From contig PPXM03000003.1 of the NCBI GenBank assembly GCA_003707065.3, forward strand, positions 124,001 to 188,000: a stretch of 64,000 bases of DNA. Reading direction: 5' to 3'. Numbering within the stretch: the first letter of the stretch is position 1; every line of letters begins with the position of its first letter. The stretch comes from Trigonopsis variabilis (Eukaryota; Ascomycota; Trigonopsidomycetes; Trigonopsidales; Trigonopsidaceae). The notes under the pieces were generated by a model. The model ran no database searches. It saw nothing but the letters and a program-made list of their open reading frames with translations, and had not been told where the DNA came from. Shown here one piece after another: positions 32,200-42,058 of this stretch. The translations under genes were made by a program, and so were the position numbers.

Positions 32200-33720
32200 T
32201 CAAGATACCTGCCACTCTTCCATGAAACCTTCAGGACCAAAAACGTGCTTGACCTTGACATATTCGAGGGCTGGCTCCTTTCTAATTTTCTTTGTGAAAT
32301 TAGCTTCCAAAAGTGACTTATAGGAATAATCCAGAAAGTCTTCAAGGTGATAGGCTGGTTTCCGAAAAGGTTCAGACGTGATCTTTGCTAGAGTGGCCAC
32401 ATTGGGGTGATAGTGAGATTGCAAAGTTTCCATTTCCCATAGTGATGATTCTAGGGCCTTTGAATTAAGGGGATCAGGTTCAAGAGGATCAAAAGGATCC
32501 TGTAATGCTTGAACCGGCTCGCGGTGGATGAGCACCATGCAAGATTGATGAGATTTGAGGAGGTTATAGACAAAAGGGATTATAACGACTATTGCAGCAG
32601 GAGGAGCAGTGATACATAGCCTTGACATGCGTTTAATGAACGAAGCAACGATGGCGGCAGGCATATGTGAAGAAGTCATGAAATGGTCGACAAGACGGAA
32701 GAACCGAGCCCGGTATCGGAATCGATATAAATCTGCACTAAAAAGTGCATAGAGTTTTGTGAAGAAATCTGGGTAATCCAAGTTGTATTTCCTCATTAGC
32801 TCGTAGAGACTATTCAAGGAGAGGATAGCTGATACCCCTCCTTGGTCGTAGGCAGCGCTCAAAAAGTCCATCAATAAAGTCGGCCTAGCAAAATTTGGAA
32901 TTATGTGACGATGCATGATTTTGAGAATCAGATTGTATTGCTCGAGTTTTAATGGATTTCTCATTATATGGAGCCAAGCATCCTGAAGGCCATGTTTATG
33001 ATTCAATAACTTGGCAATCCCACTACTCGGGTATTTTTCGACCAGCTCTTGATCAGTGGCCCAGAAAGACTGTATGTCCTGCGCATCTTTAGGGAAGTGA
33101 GAGATTGAGCACATGAGGTCGATGACACGCGATAATCGCTCTTCTTTCTCATCAGCTTTCTCAGGCCATTGAATATTGGAGACATAACGAAGAAAATGGT
33201 AGCGGATATCATCATATTTGTCAAGGTACTCCAGCCTAAACGTATCTATGAGACCGTCTTGGTCACTAGCAAGCAGCTGCTTAATCAAGCTGTCAAAGGT
33301 TCCTGTCGCGAAAAATACCTGCTTCGCAGGCTGAGGATTTAAAAATTTACTTTCTAGTTTAATAAGTCGGAACAAAGTAGAAAAGGCCATCTCTTGAAGG
33401 TCTCCATCGAGAGATGACTCCATGATACTTTTGTAGTCAACATATCTAGCTTGGAGCCACTCATTAACTCGATTCTCGGCCTCGCTGTTACTCTTTTTTC
33501 GTAATAATAGGCCTTTTGCTTGTAATTTGGTGAAAATTTTATATAAACTCGCAGCCACCAACCCAAAGTCTTCATTCTTTTGCTTCAAAAGCTTGATAAG
33601 TTTAACGATCTCATTATATCCAATTGGTTCCAATGCCTTTTTCTCGAGTTCTAGTATAGCTTGAGCCCTTTGAGGACCATCATCGCCATCTCTCCTCCTT
33701 CGTTTCTCGACCTTGGGCAT
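32200..33720 (-). CDS. NOC4: Ribosome biogenesis protein NOC4
   Basis: Noc4 works with Nop14 in maturation and export of the 40S subunit. A single exon codes 506 residues beginning with the basic nuclear signal MPKVEKRRRRDGDDG. The C-terminal CBF/Mak21 domain (about residues 290-450) carries DFLSAAYDQGGVSAILSLN, YPDFFTKLYALFSADLYRFR, RYRARFFRLVDHFMTSSHMP, AASFIKRMSRLCITAPP-like sequence, and DPFDPLEPDPLNSKALESSL. These are typical of Noc4 rather than Noc1 or Noc3. Length agrees with the yeast protein. It converges with TPC1. Confidence 0.95.
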   Translation of the reverse strand: MPKVEKRRRRDGDDGPQRAQAILELEKKALEPIGYNEIVKLIKLLKQKNEDFGLVAASLYKIFTKLQAKGLLLRKKSNSEAENRVNEWLQARYVDYKSIMESSLDGDLQEMAFSTLFRLIKLESKFLNPQPAKQVFFATGTFDSLIKQLLASDQDGLIDTFRLEYLDKYDDIRYHFLRYVSNIQWPEKADEKEERLSRVIDLMCSISHFPKDAQDIQSFWATDQELVEKYPSSGIAKLLNHKHGLQDAWLHIMRNPLKLEQYNLILKIMHRHIIPNFARPTLLMDFLSAAYDQGGVSAILSLNSLYELMRKYNLDYPDFFTKLYALFSADLYRFRYRARFFRLVDHFMTSSHMPAAIVASFIKRMSRLCITAPPAAIVVIIPFVYNLLKSHQSCMVLIHREPVQALQDPFDPLEPDPLNSKALESSLWEMETLQSHYHPNVATLAKITSEPFRKPAYHLEDFLDYSYKSLLEANFTKKIRKEPALEYVKVKHVFGPEGFMEEWQVS

Positions 33721-34356
33721 CGTACAACTTGGCAGAAATTTTCAAGTAACGCGTTACGTTGGGTCTTTCTCTTAGACACCGGTGTACCAAGGCCCTTTTG
33801 AATTCAAGTGAATCTTATTGAATTTTTGCAAGACTAACCTATGGTTTAGAAGACAGGAATATAATATCCTATGATGTTTTCTTATCAAATATTAAGGTCG
33901 TGAATCATCGTCTGCGCAGTTACTGTGGTAAAAAAAAAATAAGAGCGCTGAGTGCGAAATACCGTAGCAAAGATGACTGAGCCAAATATGATTAGCATGT
34001 CAGACTTGAGATTATTGAGATAAGAAAAATAATGCTATTACCAAGAAATAACTTTCCAGACTAGTGGTCCACAAGGCTTGTATCGACTGTGCAATTGAAA
34101 ACCTTCGTTTTGACGTTCAAGCAAACCAGAATTTGAACACGTTCACAAGGCCTATTATTTAAATAATCCCAAATATTTTACACGCACCATATTACATAGA
34201 GACGTTTTTATTGGCCTTTCCGTACGGTGCTGTATATAGCTTACCGGGATCTAAAATACGCATGACCGGGATTCGTTCTAACATGGCAACCCACCCGCAT
34301 CCGTTGCCGTTGCCTCCCATTGGTCCCCTCGACTTTTCCTGTCTACTCTTTGTACC
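33721..34356. promoter_or_regulatory. Divergent promoter spacer, NOC4 / ATP4
   Basis: Nothing coding is seen here. An ATTGG (reverse CCAAT) at 34319-34323 lies 33 bp before the ATP4 start. The HAP complex that binds CCAAT controls respiratory genes in fungi, so the site may matter, but it is a five-base motif and the link is inference. Confidence 0.4.
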
Positions 34357-35307
34357 ATGAACAGCAGAATCGCCTTCAGAGGTACGTTAAGTCCTTCCAA
34401 TTGATGAATGAAACATCCATCTAACAAAAGCTGCTCGTCTCGCCCATCCTATCAGTCTCACTCCCTTGAGGTAAGCATTCCATTGGAACCTTAATCATGC
34501 CAATTCGCTCTTCTTTCACATGATTTTCCAAAGTCCCTCATCATTGCTTAGGTCTTTTTTTCGGAGTTATATTCATATTAAAGTGGTTTACATTTGGGTT
34601 ATCTGCCTGAGCTGGAATTTGGAATACCATTTGGCAGCCATGATTATTATAGTCAATTATTATTAACAAGTCGTTTTAGTGTTGTGCGTCATTACTCTTT
34701 CCGACCTGACCCTGAGAGCAAGGCTGCCTCAATCATCAATGCTTTACCGGGAAGTTCTGTTCTTTCTAAGACTGGTATCTTAGCGACCACTGCTCTTGGA
34801 ACCGTCTACGCGATCTCTTCTGAAATTTACATTTTCAACGCCGAGTCTGTACTTGCTGGTTCTCTTGGTATTCTCATTTACGCTTTTGCCAAACTCGGAG
34901 GCCCCGCTTACAAGGAATGGGCTGAAGGTGAGATTTCCAAGATTAAGGGCATTCTCGAAGATGCTCGAAAACAACATACTGCTGCGATTGAGAAACGAAT
35001 TGATCATGTTTCTCAACTCAAGGATGTTGTCCCCGTGACCAAAACTCTTTTCGAGATTTCGCGGGAGACCGCAGAACTCGAAGCCCAGGCTTATGAACTT
35101 CAACAAAAGGTTAGCATTGTTGCCGAAGCCAAATCTGTTCTTGACTCGTGGGTTCGCTACGAACAAAATGCACGAGCATTGGAGCAACAACAGCTTGCCC
35201 AAGCGGTGATCTCCAAGATACGCAAAGAGATCGACAATCCCCGTTTCCAAAAGCAAGTTCTTGAACAGTCTCTTGCTGATGTCGAGAAGGCTTTTTCTAA
35301 AGCTTAG
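34357..35307 (+). CDS. ATP4: Mitochondrial ATP synthase subunit 4 (subunit b)
   Basis: Atp4 is the b-type stator stalk subunit of the F1Fo ATP synthase in the inner mitochondrial membrane. Exons 34357-34381, 34431-34470 and 34680-35307 give 230 residues. The start MNSRIAFRAARLAHPISLTP is an Arg/Ser-rich presequence without acids. Two hydrophobic segments follow (ILATTALGTVYAISSEIYI and VLAGSLGILIYAFAKLGGP), then a long charged helix with ISKIKGILEDARKQHTAAIE, ending in the oligomycin-sensitivity part. The introns are 49 and 209 bp; the second is by far the longest confident intron in the window. The stop lies only 20 bp from that of the convergent neighbour. Confidence 0.95.
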
Positions 35308-35327
35308 GAAATAGAATGGTTCATGAG

Positions 35328-36488
35328 CTATGTACAATTATCCACCAATCGTACGGCAGCACGTGCGTAGAAATCCTTTGTTCGAGCTACTGGATCAGGG
35401 TACTGTTCGCTCAATTTATCCAATGCCCATATTGCTCGAACGAGAGCAGGATCAAACCGGTTTGTTCCTGTAACAGCGACATCCTTGGCGTAGGTTAATC
35501 CATCTTTGTTGTGGAGATCGTAATCTGAGACGAGATTCAACTCAACCTCAGGGCGACCTGAAAGAATAAAATGGCAAATCGTCTCTAACCAAAAGCTGTG
35601 TAGAAGGAGAGAAGAAGTGAAGTATGGCGAAACTATAGGCAAGCAAGCTGTAGCAGTGAGGAGATTCAGGAAACGGTCAGGGGTAGGCCACAAAGAAGTG
35701 CTGGTAGCTAATAAGGTTGAAAGCACGGCAAGCGAAGAGAAAAAGTCTGAGGGAGAGTCAATGTCCGCCAGGGAGACATAATGTTGAAGTTTCGACGTAA
35801 TGACTGGATCATTAAAGGAGTCAAAAGAGATTGATTGATTAGACTTAGCCTCTATTGAGTCGAAAACAGCATCACCTCTCACCAGATCAAGAATCTTGGC
35901 CAATGGATGAGGCGATTGACTAGGTTTCAGGTCCTTAATTATATTGAACTTCGCTTCAGAACAATATGATACTGCCCAAAGATTAAGGGCTTCGCAAGCT
36001 AGCTCTGGACTGTCGATAATTCTAGCAAAAGCCAACCGGGTTAGTGGACCAAAAGAGCCGCAACATAAGGATGTAATATCTTGCAGCGAAGTAATATAGC
36101 GAAGTGATTTAGTATAATTAAACAAATTATCGCCAACGTCGTCATCAAAAAAATCGTGGAAGCCTCGCACAAAGGCCACGTCACCAAGGAATGTTCGCCA
36201 GTCCTCAGCAGTCACAACTTGGGGAGAGTCTTCGATCCACTTTACAGTTTTGGGAGCCAACTCCTCAAATATGTCACCAAGCTCTCTAGCAGAAGCACCT
36301 AGCAAAAATGCCGAACACAGAATCTGTGTCTTTAGCCTTCATGCCTCTCTCCAACTTACCTCTGGTAAAGCATTCACCTTCGTTCTGCCATCCACGAAGA
36401 CTTCATAATTGCAATGATTAGCTCTGACAAGTGCAATAAGCTTCTCTCGCGCTCCTAAAGGCTTCGGTTTACTGTTGAGAATTCCCAT
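35328..36488 (-). CDS. Questin oxidase-like protein (DUF4243 family), 5' end uncertain
   Basis: This looks like a member of the questin oxidase-like family, named after Baeyer-Villiger enzymes of fungal polyketide pathways, though most members have no known function. An exon ending at 36360 (GRTKVNALPE) joins in phase 0 across a 36-bp intron (36324-36359) to exon 35328-36323. The joint gives LGASARELGDIFEELAPK, the family's conserved block, and the end has FDPALVRAIWALDKLSEQY. I start at the first in-frame ATG (36488), but the frame is open further upstream through SWLDPLGLWGHEP to an acceptor-like CTGCAG near 36574, so another 5' exon is likely. Length with the minimal start is about 375 residues. 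No polyketide genes are nearby. Confidence 0.6.
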
Positions 36489-36935
36489 GTTGATCACAGA
36501 AAGCAGTCTCCCCAGAGTTGGCTCATGACCCCAAAGTCCCAACGGATCGAGCCAACTAATTGTATGACGTCTGCAGGTTAACCAAAGTCACTCTTAGAAG
36601 GTTAAAAATAAGTCTATCAGAAGCAACTAGACTATAGCTTCTTCTTATGAGTACACGCTTTTTCAGGTAATATAAACTTTAATTTTTTTGTGTGTCGGCC
36701 CGCACAAGATAGGCTATGGGCATCTGCCCAGATGCCCAGATAATACTTCAAAATCAAAAGACTACATCTTATTAAAGAAGTGGATTTATTTGCCTTATGT
36801 CGACACAACTCCATGATATCTTTGTAGTATTTTATTTTAAGAGTGATATTCCAGTTCATATGAAGACGTATTTGAAATTCCTGGTAACGTTCCAGCGCCA
36901 CGCATCGTTTTCATTCTTGCACTCTCAATGCGTCA
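36489..36935. promoter_or_regulatory. Spacer, probably with an unresolved 5' exon
   Basis: The left part is open on the minus strand and probably belongs to the questin oxidase-like gene. The rest should be the shared promoter with the IPA1-like gene. I could not place a convincing first exon. Confidence 0.35.
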
Positions 36936-38138
36936 ATGGACGAAATAAAATATTATGGGGAATTATTGCCCCGTTTAGGAACTATTTGGATCTGTTTAGA
37001 ATCGATGACAGATCTTCAAGTTCGAGTAATAAATAAGGGAGAGTTCATTGAGTGCTCTTGCGATGGCCTCAAGAGTACTTTCAAATTACCCGCTAGAACA
37101 AGAACCGACACAAAGGAACTAGTTAAGAAGGTTGACAGGTCACGAAACGGAGATTTTCTGGTCTCCCTTAAGTTGAAAGAATTTGATATACCTAGTGTCA
37201 GACCTCGAGAGATTCCTTGGTCTACTGGTGAACTGTCAGGTCATCGCTATACCTTCCTTTGTCGACAATGCCAACACTCCATTTGTCAGGTGGAGAAAGA
37301 TTTTACTGTTAGAGCTCTTCCTTCGCTTAATTGGCAAGAAATGATGGAGTTCTGGCATTGTCATAAGCCCCATCATCCCCAGAACTCTCATCTACCGTCA
37401 GGGCGATTTACCATTGAAGCATCTAGTCGAGCCATTCTAGTGGGCACGGATTACTTTCTCTTTAATTCATCGGATCTTACAATTAAGGTGAGTTTCTAGA
37501 TTCTGGACTTAAAGGAAGATTTTATGATGGAGTTACTATATCTTAATAATCGATACTTCAGTCCTAGATTAATTAGGCATGGTCAACAGAAACAGTGCGC
37601 CTTCAAGTTAATGGGGCTTCTCTCACGCCAGGTCTTACATTATACGTCGTTCCTTACTAATATTTAGATTTCAGATCCCGTTGTCTGTGCTTGTAAGGCA
37701 CTCTTGGGGAAAATTATTCGTTCAGGTGACCAAAGTACGGTCGAGATCCAAAAAGTGGCTCTGATGACCACAGGAATTCCCTCTTACGGCATTGAGCCTC
37801 TAATTTCTGCTTCTCTTCTGGATCGAATAGAAGCCGATGCAGAATTTAGTTTTACAATTACTGGAGATGCTCAAAACGTACTTAAGATTTGGGTGATCAA
37901 TCCAGATTTAACTGTGGTTTTCTCCAATGGGGAGCCACTCAGAATAATCAAGCTGATATATAACCAGGAAGATAAAAATACAGCCGATCTGCCTGAATCT
38001 TCGATAAAGTTGACTAGCAGCGTTTATGCCCGCTTGCTCTGTTCGCTAGAGACGAATATGGCCCATATTCCTCCGAGTATGCAGAAGATGAGTCGCTCGG
38101 GAGAGCAATCATACCAGTCATTTCTCGTCCGGACATGA
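36936..38138 (+). CDS. IPA1: IPA1/UBE3D-type E2-binding ubiquitin ligase
   Basis: This belongs to the HECT-like E2-binding family (human UBE3D, yeast Ipa1, which is needed for mRNA 3'-end processing). Exons 36936-37487, 37577-37631 and 37675-38138 join in matching phases to 356 residues. The central motif reads LPSLNWQEMMEFWHCHKPHH, the family signature, preceded by a Cys pair in FLCRQCQHSICQ. After it come RAILVGTDYFLFNSS, WSTETVRLQVNG and DPVVCACKALLGK with further cysteines. Intron 1 (89 bp) is ordinary; intron 2 has a poor donor (GTCTTA), so that boundary is less certain. Stops of this and the next gene lie 31 bp apart. Confidence 0.85.
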
Positions 38139-38169
38139 CTTTTTAAAACAGCAAAGAGGCTCGGAAGAC

Positions 38170-39395
38170 TCAGGTCCGGTCGTGTCTAAAATGAGGATCA
38201 CCAGAACGCTGAGCAAATGACAAGGAATTCAAGGGGACGTCTTGGCCATCATGGTTAGTCGTTGTATTGGAGTCTGATCTATTATGGAGAGGTTTCTGAT
38301 TAGCAAAGAGAGTTTGTGCCTTCTGACTTTCTTTGACGTACATGAGAGTACCTCCGAAAACAAGGCTGGACCCAAGGACTGTCAAGAAAGATAGGTCATT
38401 ACCAAATAGAATGATGGAAAGGAGTAAAGACACCAACTTGCGTACATTCAAGACGACATTAACTGAGACGGCGCTTGCATTGCCGGCCAGCTGTTGGACG
38501 CCGCGTATGCAAAGGTACTGAGTAAAAGCGCTAAGGAAGATGTAGAAAAGTTGAAGAGGGATTTCCAAATGAATAATGGGAAGAAGGATGGTTGTGCCAG
38601 TGAACAAATTGAGAAATTCTCGATGGATTGCCTTCCAGAAAAGACCAAAAAAAGGAAGAGAGAGAAAATGACAGTAAAACAACATTTCATGCCAGTGCTT
38701 GCCATATATTCTATAAGTGAATTCATTGAACAGACCCATAGTTGAAGTAATGATCTGAGAGAGTAAAAGAAGTAAGACTCCAACTGCATAACGGATTGCG
38801 TGATAGGACTTGAGAGATTTCGATCGCGGAGTGTTCGCCAGCGTAGCAGCCACGACCCCTATGGTCAAGATGAAAACTGAAGTCACCTGTCCCAAAGTGA
38901 ACCGTTTACCGACTAAAAGACCTAAGATCATAGTGACCAATGTCCCACCTGAACGAAAAATGATATGAACAGGGACAGAAATATTAAAGTCAAACACATA
39001 ATTCACGAGCACAGAAGAAACGAAAAATAATATACATGACAGATAAAGTCGTCGTAGAGGAATTCTGGTTTTGATTAACAAGGTCGGGGATCTGAAAGAT
39101 ATAAAATGATGGATCTCAATGATTGAGATGACAAGAAATTGAACGAAAGTTACTAAAGGACCTAATAAATTAGCACCTTACCCAATAATAGAGGAAGTGA
39201 TATACCTGCACGTGAATTTGCGCTAGACGTTAGTTTTCATGAACCATAAAGTCACGCTTGATCAATTTACCTGACAATTGCTTCCAACGCGAAAACATTG
39301 GTGCAGCATCCACCGAAAACAAGACTAAGGACTAATATCCATTCTCCAAAAACTATCGAAGAGACATTCCGCAATAAAGGAGCCATGATCCCCAT
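38170..39395 (-). CDS. YEA4: UDP-N-acetylglucosamine transporter (YEA4/SLC35B4 type)
   Basis: This is a multi-pass nucleotide-sugar transporter; yeast Yea4 brings UDP-GlcNAc into the ER for chitin synthesis. Exons 39271-39395, 39206-39222 and 38170-39161 join across 48- and 44-bp introns to 377 residues. The middle exon is only 17 nt. The start has WILVLSLVFGGCCTNVFALE, then PLVTFVQFLVISII, ISVPVHIIFRSGGTL, LFNEFTYRIYGKHWHEMLFY and VVLNVRKLVSLLLSIILFG, all matching the SLC35B4 family. About ten membrane spans are visible, followed by a hydrophilic tail. The FGG/RSGGT/VRKL motifs distinguish it from triose-phosphate-type relatives. Confidence 0.92.
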
Positions 39396-39655
39396 GAAGG
39401 GAAGGATCGACCTCTGATAGCAAAGACAGCTGAAAAGTGCGTGTATCAAGTATGGTGGTTGTGGGCGAGTAGGAACTGGCTCAGCAATAGGGATCAGCCA
39501 AAGTGGAATAAAACGTGAATCGCTCTAAAATTTGTAATTCTTTTACCCAGAGTTGAGTCTGTATATTACGATAGATGATAAGACAGATAAGGCAAAGGTC
39601 AGCCTATGAGAAACCTAAGAATTATTTACAAGACTATTATATAAAAAGAAGCTGA

Positions 39656-39862
39656 TTATTTGCCGGCCACTTGGAAGCCGTAACCTTGCATGCATTCTCG
39701 ATATTTTGCAATTAGATCCGAACATTTGCCGGGATCTCCAGTCTGAAGCATGCACTCATCTCGAGCAACTTTCTCGGGAATGCATACGCAGCATGGTTTT
39801 ACTTTGGGTTTTTCATCTAAAATCAGTCGCTTCAAGAAATCTTTCATACCTATGTCAGACAT
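39656..39862 (-). CDS. COX17: Copper chaperone COX17
   Basis: Cox17 carries Cu(I) in the mitochondrial intermembrane space to Sco1 and Cox11 for cytochrome oxidase assembly. The copper motif KPCCVC is followed by a twin CX9C hairpin, CIPEKVARDEC and CSDLIAKYREC, and the usual ending MQGYGFQVAGK. Unspliced the frame gives 68 residues. However, bases 39817-39849 look exactly like an intron (donor GTATGA, branch GACTGAT, acceptor TTTTAG); being 33 bp with no stop, they can be kept or removed without changing frame. The spliced form, MSDIDEKPKVKPCC, has 57 residues and fits the family's variable short N-terminus equally well. A reverse CCAAT (ATTGG, 39922-39926) lies about 60 bp upstream. Confidence 0.95.
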   Translation of the reverse strand: MSDIGMKDFLKRLILDEKPKVKPCCVCIPEKVARDECMLQTGDPGKCSDLIAKYRECMQGYGFQVAGK

Positions 39863-40715
39863 TTCGCTCGCGTTTTATAGTCGTCAGCGGTAAAAGGTTT
39901 GAGTGGTAGGATCGGAGGAGCATTGGTTACATAGAACCTTACTAATGACGCATTCTAATGGCATCATGGAAAGAGACGCCCTTAAAAGAAGCCGTAGTCA
40001 AATGAAATGTTGAAATTTCCGGAGATATTAAAATGCTTGAGTAGCTGTATGTCTTCTGTGCAATTGGATTGATATTGTCGAGCTTGTCGAGTATTCCGTC
40101 TAGATCGGCATGTGCGCTTTAATTGTCTGACTATGTTGAAAGGTTGAAACTATTTGACTGTATTGTACTCAAACCTTGGTGTAGGTCTGAACGCAGGACA
40201 TGAGTATTATCAATAAAATGAACTTATTGTTCTATTTCGCTTTTATTTGCTAGGATGGACAGGGCTCTCTTCTCGAGACTTGGACACTCTAAGAACTACT
40301 CTGAAGCTGTGCGACTCGTTTAGCTCTATAGTGGTTATAGGCTGATCCCATCTCCTGTTTTTACATGCAAGTTGCAAAGTACCAGGCAGGAGTAGCGTCA
40401 TTCTCCCGTAGAGGACGGGATACCAATACAAATATGCTCAACATAACTCTTTATATCTGACTGTGAGTCAAACTCCATTAGATTCAATATAATCTACAGC
40501 AGATATTGAGGGCTACCCTCATGCCTTCCCGGAAGAAGCCAAGTAGAATCTATAATAATATATTAAATATAATTGATGTGAGAGTTACTATTTCCAGTAC
40601 AGTCCGTAATCACTATATAACAGGTCACAATCTCCTTTGTTTGCTAAACTTGCGATTCTTCCACGTTTCCAACTCCTTTCCTCTATAATATTTAGGCTAT
40701 CTTGTTTTACTCTTG
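39863..40715. promoter_or_regulatory. Divergent promoter spacer, COX17 / RNA1
   Basis: I see no gene or RNA in these 0.85 kb. The half nearest RNA1 has AT-rich and pyrimidine-rich tracts before the start codon. Confidence 0.4.
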
Positions 40716-41960
40716 ATGCCCGATAAAGGTGTTTTCTCTCTCAGCGGCAAAGGCCTGAAACTCGATTCAATCGAAGACGTGTTGCCTTATACCCAAGAGA
40801 TCAAAACAAAGTTTGTCTCTGACAATCCTCTTAAAGAAGTCGATCTTAGTGGTAACACTTTTGGTGTAGATGCCTGTAAAGCATTTGCGGACGTTTTGAA
40901 AGAATCCCAAGAGCTAGAGATCATCAACTTGGCTGATGCCTTCACTGGGAGACTCCGGGAGGAGATTCCTGCTGCCTTAGATTACTTATTGCCAGCCCTT
41001 TTAACTTGTCCAAATCTCCATACGGTTAATCTTTCTGATAATGCTCTTGGTATTGCCGCCATCGATCCATTGGAGCACTTTTTATCGAAACACAGTCCTC
41101 TTCAACATTTGATCCTATCTAATAACGGTCTTGGGCCGAATTCAGGTGCCCGCGTGGGAAAAGCTCTAACAAATTTGGCAGAGGAGAAAAAGATAAAAGG
41201 TTTATTGGAAAAGCGCCCTCTTCTAACCGTCATTTGTGGCCGCAATCGCTTGGAAAATGGTTCAATGGCTGAATTTGCTAAATTCTTGGCTGTCCATGGA
41301 ACTGTCAAGGATCTTCGGATCTACCAAAATGGAATTCGTCAAGAAGGTGTGTCTCATTTGTTGTTTAATGGTCTCGCCAAGTCTCCAGCGCTGGAAATCC
41401 TCGACTTTGAAGACAATACATTTACTCCTTCAGGCGCTAAAGCGCTGGCCAAGGCACTACCTCGATGGCCCCGTCTGTCCCACCTAAAAATTGCTGATTG
41501 TTTGCTAGGCGCTGTTGGAAGCGTTGCCGTATTAAAGACCATCTCGGATTTGGCTAAACAGGGCAAGCTGCATCAACTCAAACATCTTGATCTAAAATAT
41601 AACGAAATCACTCGTCTAGGCCTTTCTCATCTTGCTGATGCTATCGATCAGACAGACAGCTTACCTGCTCTGGACAAGCTTTTCCTCAATGGCAACAGTT
41701 TCTCGGAAGATGATCCCAAAGTAGAAGTCATCTTGCGTGCATTTGAAGCTAAAGGATTGGGAGAGTTGGATGAACTTGACGAGATGGATTACGACAGCGA
41801 AGATACGGATGATGAAGAGTTTGAAGCCGAAGAGGAGGAAAGTGAGGCGGAGAGCGAAGTCCTGAAGGAAGCTGACGAAGAGGAAGATGAGAACGTCGCT
41901 CCTGAAGAATCAAAGGAAGTCGATGAGTTGTCTAAAATGATGGATAAAGCAGATATCTAA
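40716..41960 (+). CDS. RNA1: Ran GTPase-activating protein RNA1
   Basis: Rna1 (RanGAP) triggers GTP hydrolysis by Ran in the cytoplasm and so drives nuclear transport. The single exon from ATG at 40716 codes 414 residues; the codon before is not a start. Eleven or so leucine-rich repeats are readable, such as LKEVDLSGNTFG, LHTVNLSDNALG, LQHLILSNNGLG, LEILDFEDNTFTPSG and LKHLDLKYNEIT. The catalytic arginine loop falls in INLADAFTGRLREEIP. The C-terminal 60 residues form the acidic tail typical of yeast RanGAP (DEEFEAEEEESEAESE). Confidence 0.97.
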   Translation: MPDKGVFSLSGKGLKLDSIEDVLPYTQEIKTKFVSDNPLKEVDLSGNTFGVDACKAFADVLKESQELEIINLADAFTGRLREEIPAALDYLLPALLTCPNLHTVNLSDNALGIAAIDPLEHFLSKHSPLQHLILSNNGLGPNSGARVGKALTNLAEEKKIKGLLEKRPLLTVICGRNRLENGSMAEFAKFLAVHGTVKDLRIYQNGIRQEGVSHLLFNGLAKSPALEILDFEDNTFTPSGAKALAKALPRWPRLSHLKIADCLLGAVGSVAVLKTISDLAKQGKLHQLKHLDLKYNEITRLGLSHLADAIDQTDSLPALDKLFLNGNSFSEDDPKVEVILRAFEAKGLGELDELDEMDYDSEDTDDEEFEAEEEESEAESEVLKEADEEEDENVAPEESKEVDELSKMMDKADI

Positions 41961-42058
41961 GGCATTTTCATCCATTGTCAAGAGTCAAAGGCTAGATTGT
42001 ATTATAGTTGACATGCTAGAGTTTACAAGTGATCAGTAGGAGAGTAAGAGAATGAATC

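Noticed and set aside
39162-39181. A 20-bp intron in the YEA4-type gene (GTAAGG to TTATTAG)
   Set aside because: Too short to splice; a 44-bp intron from GTATAT to the same acceptor gives an equally good frame.
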